Source: an uncultured Winogradskyella sp. (GTDB lineage Bacteria; Bacteroidota; Bacteroidia; Flavobacteriales; Flavobacteriaceae). From it: a DNA stretch of 64,000 nucleotides. Below, piece after piece: positions 7,312 through 15,981 of the stretch. The first letter of the stretch is position 1. Every line of letters starts with the position of its first letter. The notes beneath the pieces were generated by a model. The model ran no database searches. It worked only from the letters and a program-made list of their open reading frames with translations, and was not told where the DNA came from. The position numbers and the translations under genes were made by a program. The DNA is taken from positions 186,001 to 250,000 of the forward strand of contig NZ_CANMJY010000003.1 of assembly GCF_947498345.1 (NCBI RefSeq), given 5' to 3'.

Positions 7312-7992
7312 ATGAAAATTATAATACTTGCCGCTGGTATAGGTTCTCGACTGGGAAACCCATTTCCAAAACCTTTAACTCCATTAAAAAACGGTAAGAG
7401 CATTATGAAAATGCAAACAGATAATATTGCTTCACGTTACGATATAGATGACATCAATGTTGTTGTTGGTTTTAAAAAGAATTTAATCATGGAACGCTTC
7501 CCAGAGTTGACCTATGTATACAATCCTTTTTTCGATAGAACTAATACTTCAAAGAGCTTATTGCAAGCATTAAAAAAACATAAAGATAAATCTGTAATGT
7601 GGTTTAATGGCGATGTGGTTTTTGATGTTAACTTACTAGACATTTTAGACCCTTATGTACAAGCTAATGAGTCTTTCGTTGCTGTTAATACGAGTAAAGT
7701 AGCTGAAGAAGAAGTAAAATACACATTAAAGGATGGTTACATCAACGAACTATCTAAAACAGTGAAAAATGGTCTTGGAGAAGCTGTTGGCATTAATTTT
7801 ATTTCTTCAAATGATATTAAAACTTTTATTTCTCGTTTAGAAGAATGTGATGATAATGACTATTTTGAACGCGGTATGGAAATAGCTATAGAAAAAGATA
7901 ACCTTAAAGTACAAGCGGTTGATATTTCTCAATACAATTGCATGGAAATAGATTTTGTTGAAGATCTAAATGAAGTAAACAAGACCTTGTAA
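7312..7992 (+). CDS. LicC/MobA-like sugar- or polyol-phosphate nucleotidyltransferase
   Basis: 226 aa, single GT-A-like nucleotidyltransferase domain. The N-terminus has LAAGIGSRLG followed by K20 (residues 6-20), the NTP-binding signature. FNGDVVFD (near residue 97) supplies the metal-binding Asp, and MEIDFVEDL near the end supplies the second. Closest in style to CTP:phosphocholine or CTP:inositol-phosphate cytidylyltransferases. The stop overlaps the next ATG by 1 nt (TAATG), so it is coupled to a TagB/TagF-like transferase that would use a CDP-linked donor. That coupling suggests it makes the donor. The exact phosphate substrate (glycerol, ribitol, choline, inositol) cannot be told. Confidence 0.8.
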   Translation: MKIIILAAGIGSRLGNPFPKPLTPLKNGKSIMKMQTDNIASRYDIDDINVVVGFKKNLIMERFPELTYVYNPFFDRTNTSKSLLQALKKHKDKSVMWFNGDVVFDVNLLDILDPYVQANESFVAVNTSKVAEEEVKYTLKDGYINELSKTVKNGLGEAVGINFISSNDIKTFISRLEECDDNDYFERGMEIAIEKDNLKVQAVDISQYNCMEIDFVEDLNEVNKTL

Positions 7993-9038
7993 TGAAGTTT
8001 GTGCTTTTCTGTCTAAATAATTATGCATTCGCTATCTTAAACCCAATTAAAGAAGTTTTAGTAGAAAAGAATCATGATTTTATTTGGTATGTAGCACCAA
8101 AAATCATTACTAGTTTTCCTTACCAATCAGACCCCAATACATCGTCTGTCAAAGCTATAAAAGCTTTTAAAAGCGATGTTATTTTTGCGCCAGGAAATGA
8201 AGTTCCATACTTTCTAAGAGGCTTAAAAACACAAATATTTCATGGTTTAGCTGGTGAAAAAAAAGGGCACTTTAGAATCCGACAATATTTTGACCTCTAC
8301 CTAACTCAAGGCCCATATTTTACCAATCGGTTTAATGAATTAAAGGAAGAACACAAAGATTTTGATGTTATTGAAACAGGTTGGCCAAAGCTTGATGTAT
8401 ATTATAAAAATGATAACGAATTAACAAAAGAAAAGAAGAGCCTACTTAAAAAGTACAATACAAAAACTATAATTCTTTATGCTCCAACCTTTTCACCCAA
8501 GTTAACTTCTGCTCCTCACCTACTGGAAGAAATTAAATCACTCGCTGAGAATAAAGACTACCTTATTTTGTTTAAGTTCCATCCGCTAATGGCAGAAGAA
8601 TGGATTACTAAATACAAAGAACTCGCTGAAGTTACAGACAACATTGTGTATCAGAATGAGAAGGACATTACAAAATTCTTGATTATCTCAGACATTATTT
8701 TAAGTGATACCTCTTCTGTAGTTTACGAATTTTTATTGCTAGATAAACCTGCGATAACGTTTAATAGTATTTCGAGCAACATTGTTTGGAAAGATTTAAA
8801 AACCTATGAGAATTTAAGCAACGAAGTTTCTGAAACTCTAAATAGTGATAGTAATGCTGAGTTACGAAAAAGCATTATAAAAAATTATCATCCCTACAAT
8901 GATGGTATGTCTGCAAAGCGCATGGTTGAAGCTGTAGAGAGTTACCTAACAACACACCAAGTCCCTGAAAAACGAAAAATATCTACGTTTAGGAAGTTGA
9001 AAACACATTATAAACTTTTATCAAATAAAACCTATTAG
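7992..9038 (+). CDS. CDP-glycerol:polyglycerophosphate glycerophosphotransferase-like protein (TagB/TagF family)
   Basis: 348 aa. The GT-B-like C-terminal half has the family motifs ILYAPTF (about 157), LFKFHP (about 194), and DISDIILSDTSSVVYEFLLL followed by DKPAITF (about 235-260), where His, Ser and Asp bind the CDP-polyol. Gram-positive members build wall teichoic acid by moving glycerol- or ribitol-phosphate from a CDP donor. In Gram-negatives, relatives modify capsule or LPS. It overlaps the upstream nucleotidyltransferase by 1 nt and is 17 nt before a glycosyltransferase. A polyol-phosphate or similar phosphodiester on a surface glycan is the best guess. Confidence 0.8.
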   Translation: MKFVLFCLNNYAFAILNPIKEVLVEKNHDFIWYVAPKIITSFPYQSDPNTSSVKAIKAFKSDVIFAPGNEVPYFLRGLKTQIFHGLAGEKKGHFRIRQYFDLYLTQGPYFTNRFNELKEEHKDFDVIETGWPKLDVYYKNDNELTKEKKSLLKKYNTKTIILYAPTFSPKLTSAPHLLEEIKSLAENKDYLILFKFHPLMAEEWITKYKELAEVTDNIVYQNEKDITKFLIISDIILSDTSSVVYEFLLLDKPAITFNSISSNIVWKDLKTYENLSNEVSETLNSDSNAELRKSIIKNYHPYNDGMSAKRMVEAVESYLTTHQVPEKRKISTFRKLKTHYKLLSNKTY

Positions 9039-9055
9039 TTACCTATAATTGTAAA

Positions 9056-9820
9056 ATGATAAAATTTTCTGGAGTCATCATCACATATAACGAGGAACGC
9101 TACATTGAAGAGTGCCTAAAATCTCTTATCAATGTCGCTGACGAAATCATTGTTGTTGATTCCTACTCAACAGACAATACAAAAGCAATTTGCGAAAAAT
9201 TTAATGTCGTCTTTATAGAGCAGGAATTTCTTGGTTATATCGAACAGAAAAACTTTGCACTGAGCAAAGCTTCAAACAATTATATTGTTTCATTAGATGG
9301 AGATGAGTCGCTATCAGAAACACTTCAACAGTCCATAATTGCTTTAAAAAACAATTGGCAACACGATGGTTATTATTGTAACCGCTTTAATAATTTTTGT
9401 GGTCAATGGATAAAACATTCTGACTGGTATCCTAATAAAAAACTGCGTGTATTTGACAGACGTAAAGCAACATGGAAAGGTATTAATCCACACGACCATA
9501 TTGTAGTTGATTCTTCTAAAAAAGTAGGGCAATTAAAAGGAGATATTTTACACCTTACGTATCAAACTTATTCTGAATTTAATTTAAAAATGGAACGTTT
9601 TTCTTCTATCTCAGCCGAAGCCTATCATAAGCTTGGCAAAACTGCACCTTTATGGAAACTTATATGGAATCCCACTTGGGCATTCTTTAAAGCTTATGTT
9701 TTAAGACTCGGGTTTTTAGATGGGTTTAATGGTTTTATGATTTGCTACCAAACTGGTCATCTTACCTTTTTAAAGTATGCTAAACTTAGAGAATTATATA
9801 GAAAATCGAAGCGCTCTTAA
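9056..9820 (+). CDS. Glycosyltransferase family 2 (WaaE/KdtX-like)
   Basis: 254 aa, GT-A fold. VIITYNEE (about residues 7-14) is the nucleotide-binding start. EIIVVDSYSTDNT follows, SLDGDE (about 80-85) is the DxD-type metal motif, and IEQKNFALSKAS matches the WaaE subfamily, which adds beta-1,4-glucose to heptose in LPS core. A HDHI segment and a C-terminal hydrophobic, membrane-apposed part (about 195-235) are typical. It ends the plus-strand run and converges on a Kdo-kinase-like gene with a 1-nt gap. The role in LPS core or outer-glycan assembly is inferred from family and context. Confidence 0.85.
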   Translation: MIKFSGVIITYNEERYIEECLKSLINVADEIIVVDSYSTDNTKAICEKFNVVFIEQEFLGYIEQKNFALSKASNNYIVSLDGDESLSETLQQSIIALKNNWQHDGYYCNRFNNFCGQWIKHSDWYPNKKLRVFDRRKATWKGINPHDHIVVDSSKKVGQLKGDILHLTYQTYSEFNLKMERFSSISAEAYHKLGKTAPLWKLIWNPTWAFFKAYVLRLGFLDGFNGFMICYQTGHLTFLKYAKLRELYRKSKRS

Positions 9821-9821
9821 C

Positions 9822-10571
9822 TTATTTCTTTAGGCGTTTTTTCAGTTTCTTCTTTCTATCAACTACTGCTCTAAAAGCTTTTACGTCTTTCCACATTACT
9901 TCAAATACTTCGTTATAAGGTTTATTAATACATTTTGCATACTCATCACTCATTATTTCAACCATATGTTTATACTTTGATAGTCTTGCAAAATTCTTCA
10001 TACGCTTATCAAAATCCATTACACCAAATTTCATACGGTTTAGGTCCACTAATGCAAAACTATAACCTTTGTCCGTTTTTGTAATCAGTGTATTACCAGG
10101 AGAATGATCTAAAAACTCGATACCTTTTTCGTGCAACCTAAAAGTAAACCTCGTAAACTGACGCAGAATGTTTTCATAATCTTCATAGTTAAAATCATTT
10201 ATTAACTCTCGATAGGTTAAATCACATTTTAATTGCTCACTGATGTAAAAGCTTTTCTTAAATAAAAATGTAGTTCTAAACTCGTAATAAGCGATTGGAT
10301 CTGGTGTACCCACTCCCAGTTCTTTTAATTTCAAAGCATATTCAAACGAGCGCTGTGCTTTACTTTTTCTAAAAAACTTATAGGCAATCTGGTTAAAAAT
10401 ATTTGGAATCTTAAATGACTTAATGTTTATAGTTAAGTCTCCTTTAGAAAATAACTTAAGTGAATTACGTTTTTGATTCCCAAATGACTCTCCTTTAGAA
10501 TCAAAATTAATTATACAATCATCTAGGAAATCCTTGTATTCGATATATTCTGAATTAATCTCGTAGCGCAT
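9822..10571 (-). CDS. Lipopolysaccharide kinase-like protein (Kdo kinase / InaA family)
   Basis: 249 aa, kinase-like fold. IKSFKIPN (about residue 53) resembles the ATP-lysine strand. HEKGIEFLDHSPGNTLI (about 146-162) matches the HxxG..H.D....N catalytic loop, with Asp and Asn conserved. FALVDLNRMKFG (about 170) gives the metal Asp. KdkA and WaaP relatives phosphorylate Kdo or heptose in the LPS inner core. Basic C-terminal tail (DRKKKLKKRLKK). It sits convergent to a WaaE-like glycosyltransferase. A -7 box ends 4 nt before its ATG. A protein substrate cannot be excluded. Confidence 0.8.
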   Translation of the reverse strand: MRYEINSEYIEYKDFLDDCIINFDSKGESFGNQKRNSLKLFSKGDLTINIKSFKIPNIFNQIAYKFFRKSKAQRSFEYALKLKELGVGTPDPIAYYEFRTTFLFKKSFYISEQLKCDLTYRELINDFNYEDYENILRQFTRFTFRLHEKGIEFLDHSPGNTLITKTDKGYSFALVDLNRMKFGVMDFDKRMKNFARLSKYKHMVEIMSDEYAKCINKPYNEVFEVMWKDVKAFRAVVDRKKKLKKRLKK

Positions 10572-10575
10572 GGTG

Positions 10576-10583
10576 CAAAACTA
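10576..10583 (-). promoter_or_regulatory. -7 box of the LPS kinase-like gene
   Basis: Reverse strand TAGTTTTG, matching TAnnTTTG. Only 4 nt separate it from the ATG, so the message would start at or next to the start codon. Confidence 0.6.
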
Positions 10584-10638
10584 CAATTAGTTTTTTTCTT
10601 TTAATACGAATTGATTTTAAAAGATTATAGTTGTGTCG

Positions 10639-10646
10639 TATCTTTG
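10639..10646 (+). promoter_or_regulatory. -7 box of the cca operon
   Basis: TATCTTTG followed by C, perfect match. It lies inside the reading frame extending up to 10611 and shows that the true start is the later ATG at 10671. Confidence 0.65.
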
Positions 10647-10670
10647 CGAAACCATTTACAATGGGAAAAA

Positions 10671-12089
10671 ATGAACTACAAACAAGCTTTACAACATCCT
10701 ATTTTCCAAATCATTTCACAATCTGCTGAAGAGCTACAGTTAGACTGTTTTGTTATTGGCGGTTTTGTACGCGATTATTTTCTAGAGCGCGGTAGCGCTA
10801 AGGATATTGACATTGTTGCTATTGGAAGTGGTATTGAATTGGCACAACAGGTTTCTAAAAACTTACCTCACCAACCAAAAGTCCAAGTATTTAAGACATA
10901 CGGAACTGCGATGTTACGTTACGATGACGTTGAAATAGAATTTGTAGGTGCACGTAAAGAAAGCTACAATGAAAACAGTAGAAACCCTATTGTTGAAAAT
11001 GGAACTTTAGAAGATGACCAAAATCGCCGCGATTTCACCATTAATGCTCTGGCGCTTAGTTTAACTAAAGCTAGTTATGGTGAATTACTAGATTCATTTA
11101 ATGGTATTAGCGACTTAGATAAGGGCATCATCCGCACCCCTTTAAACCCCAACATTACCTATAGTGATGATCCATTACGAATGATGCGAGCTATTCGTTT
11201 TGCGACACAATTGAATTTTAAAATTGAGAGCTTATCTCTTAAGGCAATTACAACTAATAAGGATAGAATAAAAATCATTACTAAAGAACGTATTGTTGTA
11301 GAACTCAATAAAATTCTTGAAAGCAATCAACCATCAATCGGTTTTATACTTTTAGAAAAAACAGGGCTTTTAGATTATATATTACCAGAATTAACGGCAT
11401 TAAAAGGTATTGATGAAATTGAAGGCCAACGTCATAAAGATAATTTTTATCACACTTTAGAAGTCGTTGATAATATTAGTAAAACTACAGATAATTTATG
11501 GTTACGATGGTCAGCTTTATTGCATGATATTGGTAAAGCTCCAACAAAAAAATTCCATAAAAAAAACGGATGGACCTTTCATGCCCATGAATTTGTAGGT
11601 TCAAAAATGGTGTACAAATTATTTAAGCGACTTAAAATGCCATTAAATGACAAAATGAAATTCGTTCAGAAAATGGTATTGATGAGTTCTCGACCAATTG
11701 TATTGGCAACAGATGTAACCGATTCTGCTGTAAGGCGGTTAGTTTTTGATGCTGGTGAGCACGTCGATGACTTAATGACATTATGTGAAGCAGATATCAC
11801 AACCAAGAACCCAAAAAAGTTTAAGAGGTATCACAATAATTTTAAGAAGGTACGAGAAAAAATTGTAGAAGTTGAAGAACGTGATCGTGTTCGTGACTTT
11901 CAACCACCAGTATCCGGAGAAGAGATTATGAAAGCTTTTGATCTAAAGCCTTCAAAAGAAATAGGTATTATCAAAGAAGCAATAAAAGAAGCTATTCTAG
12001 AAGGTGAGATACCAAATGAACATGATGCGGCATTTAAATTAATGCTCGAAAAAGGAAAAGCACTTGGATTAACTGCTATCGGAATATGA
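10671..12089 (+). CDS. cca: CCA tRNA nucleotidyltransferase with HD domain
   Basis: 472 aa. The class II polynucleotide polymerase head is at the N-terminus: CFVIGGFVRDYFLERGSAKDIDIV, with the GG motif and DxD metal site (about residues 27-50). RRDFTINALAL (about 122) and a DDPLRMMRAIRFATQL neck helix (about 165-180) follow. A central HD phosphohydrolase domain has SALLHDIGK (about 282-290). The enzyme adds or repairs the CCA end of tRNA. I chose ATG 10671 because the reading frame upstream overlaps the promoter. The stop overlaps the next start (ATGA), so three genes (cca, GNAT, ctaA) form a tightly coupled operon. Confidence 0.93.
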   Translation: MNYKQALQHPIFQIISQSAEELQLDCFVIGGFVRDYFLERGSAKDIDIVAIGSGIELAQQVSKNLPHQPKVQVFKTYGTAMLRYDDVEIEFVGARKESYNENSRNPIVENGTLEDDQNRRDFTINALALSLTKASYGELLDSFNGISDLDKGIIRTPLNPNITYSDDPLRMMRAIRFATQLNFKIESLSLKAITTNKDRIKIITKERIVVELNKILESNQPSIGFILLEKTGLLDYILPELTALKGIDEIEGQRHKDNFYHTLEVVDNISKTTDNLWLRWSALLHDIGKAPTKKFHKKNGWTFHAHEFVGSKMVYKLFKRLKMPLNDKMKFVQKMVLMSSRPIVLATDVTDSAVRRLVFDAGEHVDDLMTLCEADITTKNPKKFKRYHNNFKKVREKIVEVEERDRVRDFQPPVSGEEIMKAFDLKPSKEIGIIKEAIKEAILEGEIPNEHDAAFKLMLEKGKALGLTAIGI

Positions 12090-12541
12090 CTAAACTGGTG
12101 AGAACAGATTCAAAGAATTCAGATTTTATCGTATTAGTGAAGCAACTAGATGCTTACCTAAAAATCACTGATGGAGACGAACACGATTTTTACAATCAGT
12201 TTAATACTATTAAAAATCTTAAATATGTTGTCCTAGCTTACTTAGACAAAGAACCTATTGGTTGTGGAGCTTTTAAAATTTTTGACAACTCTAAAGTTGA
12301 GATAAAGCGCATGTTCACTTCAGCTAAAGAGAGAGAAAAAGGTATTGCCACACAAATACTAAATGAATTAGAAACCTGGGCTTATGAATTAGGTTATACA
12401 TCTACTGTTTTAGAAACCGGAATACGTCAGGCTGAAGCTGTTGAGTTTTATAAAAAAAACAACTATCAAATAATATCAAATTACGGACAATACGTTGGTG
12501 TTGAAAACAGTCTTTGTTTTGAAAAATCACTAAAAAAATGA
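12086..12541 (+). CDS. GNAT family N-acetyltransferase
   Basis: 151 aa, one GNAT domain. The acetyl-CoA loop is KEREKGIATQILNELE (about residues 92-107), a variant of Q/RxxGxG/A. The preceding strand VEIKRMFT and the later LETGIRQAEAVEFYKKNNYQ helix are typical of small-molecule acetyltransferases. The substrate is unknown. It overlaps both neighbours by 4 nt (ATGA on each side), so it is translated with cca and ctaA. Confidence 0.88.
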   Translation: MTKLVRTDSKNSDFIVLVKQLDAYLKITDGDEHDFYNQFNTIKNLKYVVLAYLDKEPIGCGAFKIFDNSKVEIKRMFTSAKEREKGIATQILNELETWAYELGYTSTVLETGIRQAEAVEFYKKNNYQIISNYGQYVGVENSLCFEKSLKK

Positions 12542-13554
12542 AAAAGTATAATAAAGCAGTTATTTATTGGCTACTTACTGGTTGTGTTTTAATTTTTATT
12601 ATGGTTATTGTTGGTGGTATAACAAGATTAACCCATTCAGGACTATCTATTTCTAATTACAAACTCATCTCAGGAACCATTCCTCCTATGAGCGAAGTTG
12701 AATGGAACGAAGCCTTTGATCTTTATAAGCAATACCCAGAATACCAAAAACTAAACTATGGTATGTCTATAGAAGAATTTAAAGACATTTACTTTTGGGA
12801 GTGGATTCATCGTGTAATAGGTCGTTTTATTGGTTTGGTTTTCATTATTCCTTTTCTCTATTTTCTTATTAGAAAACAGCTCACTAAATCCACCATAAAA
12901 AAATCAATCACACTACTCATTATGGGAGGTTTTCAGGGGTTTTTAGGATGGTATATGGTAAAAAGTGGATTAGTGGATAGACCAGATGTTAGCCATTATA
13001 GGTTAGCAGCACATCTAACTACTGCCTTTCTAACTTTTGCCTATACTTTTTGGGTCGCTCTAGACCTAATGTTCCCAAACAAAAAAAAGATTGATAAAAA
13101 ATTAAGAAATTTTATTCGCATTGGATTACTTGTGCTTATTGTTCAAATTGTCTATGGAGCCTTTGTTGCTGGTTTAGATGCAGGTTGGATTCACAATCAC
13201 TGGCCATTTATGAATGAAGGTAAATTAATTCACGAAACCGTTTATATAGAACAAAGTCCAACTTATCTCAATTTTATCGAAGGAAAAAGTGGCGTGCAAT
13301 TTATACATAGAACCTTAGCTTATGTTGTCGTTATTTTTATTCTAACGATATGGTATAAAGCCACACGACATCATTTAACCAGCTGGCAAAATAAAGGAGT
13401 AAACAGTTTACTAATTATGGTTGGATTACAGTTCCTTCTTGGGGTTTTAACACTTTTACTCGCGGTCCCTGTTTGGCTAGGTGTATTACATCAGGTCGGT
13501 GCTTTTATTTTGCTAAGTAGCATGGTATTTACACTTCATAGATTTAGCAAATAA
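12538..13554 (+). CDS. ctaA: Heme A synthase (CtaA/Cox15)
   Basis: 338 aa inner-membrane protein with about eight transmembrane helices. Oxidises the C8 methyl of heme O to the formyl of heme A for aa3-type cytochrome oxidase. The start VGGITRLTHSGLSI is the Cox15-type signature. Four heme-ligand His are visible in WIHR (about 91), RLAAHLT (about 158), FIHRTL (about 258) and VLHQVG (about 322). A loop of about 40 aa after TM1 (residues 45-80) is normal for this subtype. Translationally coupled (ATGA) to the GNAT gene; ctaB and the cox genes are not in the window. Confidence 0.93.
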   Translation: MKKYNKAVIYWLLTGCVLIFIMVIVGGITRLTHSGLSISNYKLISGTIPPMSEVEWNEAFDLYKQYPEYQKLNYGMSIEEFKDIYFWEWIHRVIGRFIGLVFIIPFLYFLIRKQLTKSTIKKSITLLIMGGFQGFLGWYMVKSGLVDRPDVSHYRLAAHLTTAFLTFAYTFWVALDLMFPNKKKIDKKLRNFIRIGLLVLIVQIVYGAFVAGLDAGWIHNHWPFMNEGKLIHETVYIEQSPTYLNFIEGKSGVQFIHRTLAYVVVIFILTIWYKATRHHLTSWQNKGVNSLLIMVGLQFLLGVLTLLLAVPVWLGVLHQVGAFILLSSMVFTLHRFSK

Positions 13555-13630
13555 ATCAAGTTGCTTAAGATTAAAATTATAGCGCTTAATTTTTGAAAAT
13601 TAGTTTTTGGATATTGAAATCTAGAAGCCT

Positions 13631-13638
13631 TATCTTTG
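13631..13638 (+). promoter_or_regulatory. -7 box immediately before the pRiA4b-ORF3-like gene
   Basis: TATCTTTG followed by C, perfect match. Only 4 nt separate it from ATG 13643, implying a leaderless or near-leaderless mRNA. Confidence 0.65.
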
Positions 13639-13642
13639 CAGC

Positions 13643-14161
13643 ATGATTTATAGATTTAGAGTTATACTAGATAATGACACTGAAGATGATGTTTTTCGCG
13701 ATTTAGAAATTCGTGAAACTGACACTATGGAAGACTTACATAACATTATCACCCAATCTTTTGGGTTTGATGGTATGGAAATGGCATCATTTTATATTAG
13801 TGATGAGGAATGGAACCAAGGGGAGGAAATCGCCATGTTTGATATGAGCGAAGCTGGCAATCAGGTGAGGATGATGAGCACAACTATAATAAAAGATGTG
13901 GTACACGAAGCATCGCCAAAACTTATTTATGTTTATGATTTTATGACCATGTGGACTTTTTATGTAGAATTAGGTGAAATTGTAGAAGAAGCCCAAGGTA
14001 CAGACTACCCAAACTTAATGTTTGTACATGGTCAAATCCCAGATGAAGCACCAGAAAAAACATTCGAAGCCGGCGACGATGAAGATGATTATACAGAATT
14101 TGAAGATGGTATAGACGTAGATGATTACGGCGATTTAGATTTTGATGAAAATTGGAATTAA
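13643..14161 (+). CDS. pRiA4b ORF-3-like (IS1096 TnpR-like) domain protein
   Basis: 172 aa. The first 110 residues fit the plasmid pRiA4b ORF-3 fold: YRFRVILDN at the start, DTMEDLHNIITQSFGFDGME (about 33-52), ASFYISDEEW, and a YVYDFMTMWTFYVEL strand (about 91-105). The last 40 residues are a very acidic tail of D, E and Y. The family was named from an insertion element, but in flavobacteria it is a chromosomal single gene, and I see no inverted repeats or transposase here. Function unknown. The DUF3667 gene follows after 3 nt. Confidence 0.8.
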   Translation: MIYRFRVILDNDTEDDVFRDLEIRETDTMEDLHNIITQSFGFDGMEMASFYISDEEWNQGEEIAMFDMSEAGNQVRMMSTTIIKDVVHEASPKLIYVYDFMTMWTFYVELGEIVEEAQGTDYPNLMFVHGQIPDEAPEKTFEAGDDEDDYTEFEDGIDVDDYGDLDFDENWN

Positions 14162-14164
14162 TAC

Positions 14165-14890
14165 ATGGAGTGTTTAAATTGTAAAACCCTTTTTGAAGGT
14201 AAATTTTGCCCTGAATGTGGTCAAAAAAGTGAAACTAAACGTTTTACATTTCAAAAAATCACAAACGACACATTTACTACAATTACAAATGCAGATAAGG
14301 GATTCTTCTTTAATCTAAAAAATCTCACTCTTAATCCTGGTGATAATATTAATAACTATTTAGATGGAAAACGAAAACATGTTTTTAATCCATTTAGTTA
14401 TGCATTCATTGCTATCGGTTTATATCTCATAGTAGATCATTACTACGATTATTCCTTATATAGTAGTGTATCTAATACTGACAATAAAATTAAAGATATA
14501 GTACCTGAAACCTACAATTTAGGTCAAAAAATAGGGCAATTTACACGTAAATATCTTAAGTTTTTTTACTTATTAAATATAATTTATTTAAGTCTGATGA
14601 CATGGTCAATACTGAGAAAACGAAATTTTGTTGAGCATTTGGTAAGTAATGCATTTATAATTGGTCATGCTATAATAATAACCGTTGTTTTTATCCCTTT
14701 AATAAAGGTTCCTATATTCTTTAATCCTGTAACTTTAATAAGTATTGGTATATTAATGTACTTTACCTACAGAGCGTATGAAGAAAAATTCATTATTTTA
14801 CTTACTATAATGTTTGGAATAGTTATATCATTTTTACTTCAGCTAATTGTTCCAACAATAATTATCTGGCTAAAAGGAATGTTATTTTAA
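14165..14890 (+). CDS. DUF3667 membrane protein with N-terminal zinc ribbon
   Basis: 241 aa. A zinc ribbon CLNC...CPEC occupies residues 3-20. A conserved soluble stretch follows (FTFQKITNDTFTTITNADKGFF, a split amphipathic segment, about 27-50), then about five transmembrane helices (roughly 75-95, 125-145, 155-180, 183-200, 208-235). The pattern is that of DUF3667, an uncharacterised Bacteroidota family. It begins 3 nt after the pRiA4b-ORF3-like gene, so the two share a promoter. No function can be given. Confidence 0.85.
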   Translation: MECLNCKTLFEGKFCPECGQKSETKRFTFQKITNDTFTTITNADKGFFFNLKNLTLNPGDNINNYLDGKRKHVFNPFSYAFIAIGLYLIVDHYYDYSLYSSVSNTDNKIKDIVPETYNLGQKIGQFTRKYLKFFYLLNIIYLSLMTWSILRKRNFVEHLVSNAFIIGHAIIITVVFIPLIKVPIFFNPVTLISIGILMYFTYRAYEEKFIILLTIMFGIVISFLLQLIVPTIIIWLKGMLF

Positions 14891-14993
14891 ATAAAATCAA
14901 CATAATGCGCTCATTTAAAGATCATTATAACCTAAATAACACAACATTGTAACAAATATAAAAGAGAATCGTCTTACCTACATAACCAATCTG

Positions 14994-15013
14994 TACTGAA
15001 ATTATTTTCAGTA
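14994..15013. promoter_or_regulatory. Inverted repeat ahead of the ABC exporter pair
   Basis: TACTGAAA-TTAT-TTTCAGTA, a perfect 8-bp inverted repeat with a 4-nt spacer, 17 nt upstream of the TTG start at 15031. It could be an operator, or an mRNA hairpin limiting use of the weak TTG start. Confidence 0.4.
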
Positions 15014-15030
15014 TTAAAATCAATCATATT

Positions 15031-15927
15031 TTGGAGCCAATCCTTACAATCAACAATCTTACTAAAAAATTTGGGTATTTAACTGCGGTTAAAGACTTAA
15101 GTTTTACAATAAACAAAGGTAATGTCTATGGTATTTTGGGACCCAATGGAAGTGGGAAATCCACCACACTAGGTATAGTATTAAACGTAGTTAATAAAAC
15201 TCAAGGTAATTTTCATTGGTTTGATGGAAAAACTACTACACATAATGCCTTAAAACAAGTTGGTGCAATTATAGAACGCCCTAACTTTTACCCATATATG
15301 ACTGCAGAACAAAACTTAAAGCTAGTATGCAGAATTAAAGGTGTAGAGTATAGTAAGGTTGCCGAAAAGTTAGAGGTCGTTGGGCTTTTAGACAGAAAAG
15401 ACCATAAGTTTAAAACGTATTCTTTAGGAATGAAACAACGTTTAGCAATCGCTTCTGCGCTTCTAAATGACCCCGAAATATTAATTTTAGATGAACCTAC
15501 CAACGGACTAGACCCACAGGGTATTCATCAAATACGTAAGATTATAAAAGAGATTGCTGCAAACGGCACTACTATTCTTTTGGCTTCACATCTACTGGAT
15601 GAAGTTGAAAAAGTTTGCACACATGTTGTCGTTTTGCGTAAAGGAGAAAAGTTATACTCTGGTCGTGTAGATGAGATGATAAATAGCCATGGCTTCTTTG
15701 AGTTAAAAACAGAGCAGCATCAAGATTTATTAAACCTATTAGAAGCAGATAATAATTTTGGTAAAATAAACGTCGAAGATGAACTTATAACAGCCTTTTT
15801 AAATGAGCCTATGTTATCATCAGACTTTAACAAATTAATGTTTAGCAAAGGTATTCTGCTTTCGCATTTAGTTAAGCGAAAAGAAAGTTTAGAAGAGCAG
15901 TTTTTGCAATTAACTGATAATTCATAA
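15031..15927 (+). CDS. ABC transporter ATP-binding protein
   Basis: 298 aa, one ABC domain: Walker A GPNGSGKST (about 38-46), Q-loop region ERPNFYPYMT, signature YSLGMKQRL (about 131-139), Walker B ILILDEPTNGLDP (about 149-161), H-loop ASHLLDE. The C-terminal 80 residues are the usual extension of BcrA/YtrB-type exporters. The start is TTG at 15031, because no ATG precedes the first beta strand. The permease follows 54 nt downstream. Together they form an ABC-2 exporter for an unknown substrate, perhaps a peptide antibiotic or lipid. Confidence 0.9.
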   Translation: MEPILTINNLTKKFGYLTAVKDLSFTINKGNVYGILGPNGSGKSTTLGIVLNVVNKTQGNFHWFDGKTTTHNALKQVGAIIERPNFYPYMTAEQNLKLVCRIKGVEYSKVAEKLEVVGLLDRKDHKFKTYSLGMKQRLAIASALLNDPEILILDEPTNGLDPQGIHQIRKIIKEIAANGTTILLASHLLDEVEKVCTHVVVLRKGEKLYSGRVDEMINSHGFFELKTEQHQDLLNLLEADNNFGKINVEDELITAFLNEPMLSSDFNKLMFSKGILLSHLVKRKESLEEQFLQLTDNS

Positions 15928-15981
15928 ATCAATCAAAAAACAGCATAGTTCTATCAGAATTAAGCACAACCAATCCGTAGT

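Noticed and set aside
13643..14161. IS1096 TnpR-like protein as a mobile element
   Set aside because: No transposase, inverted repeats or target duplication; the family name is historical.
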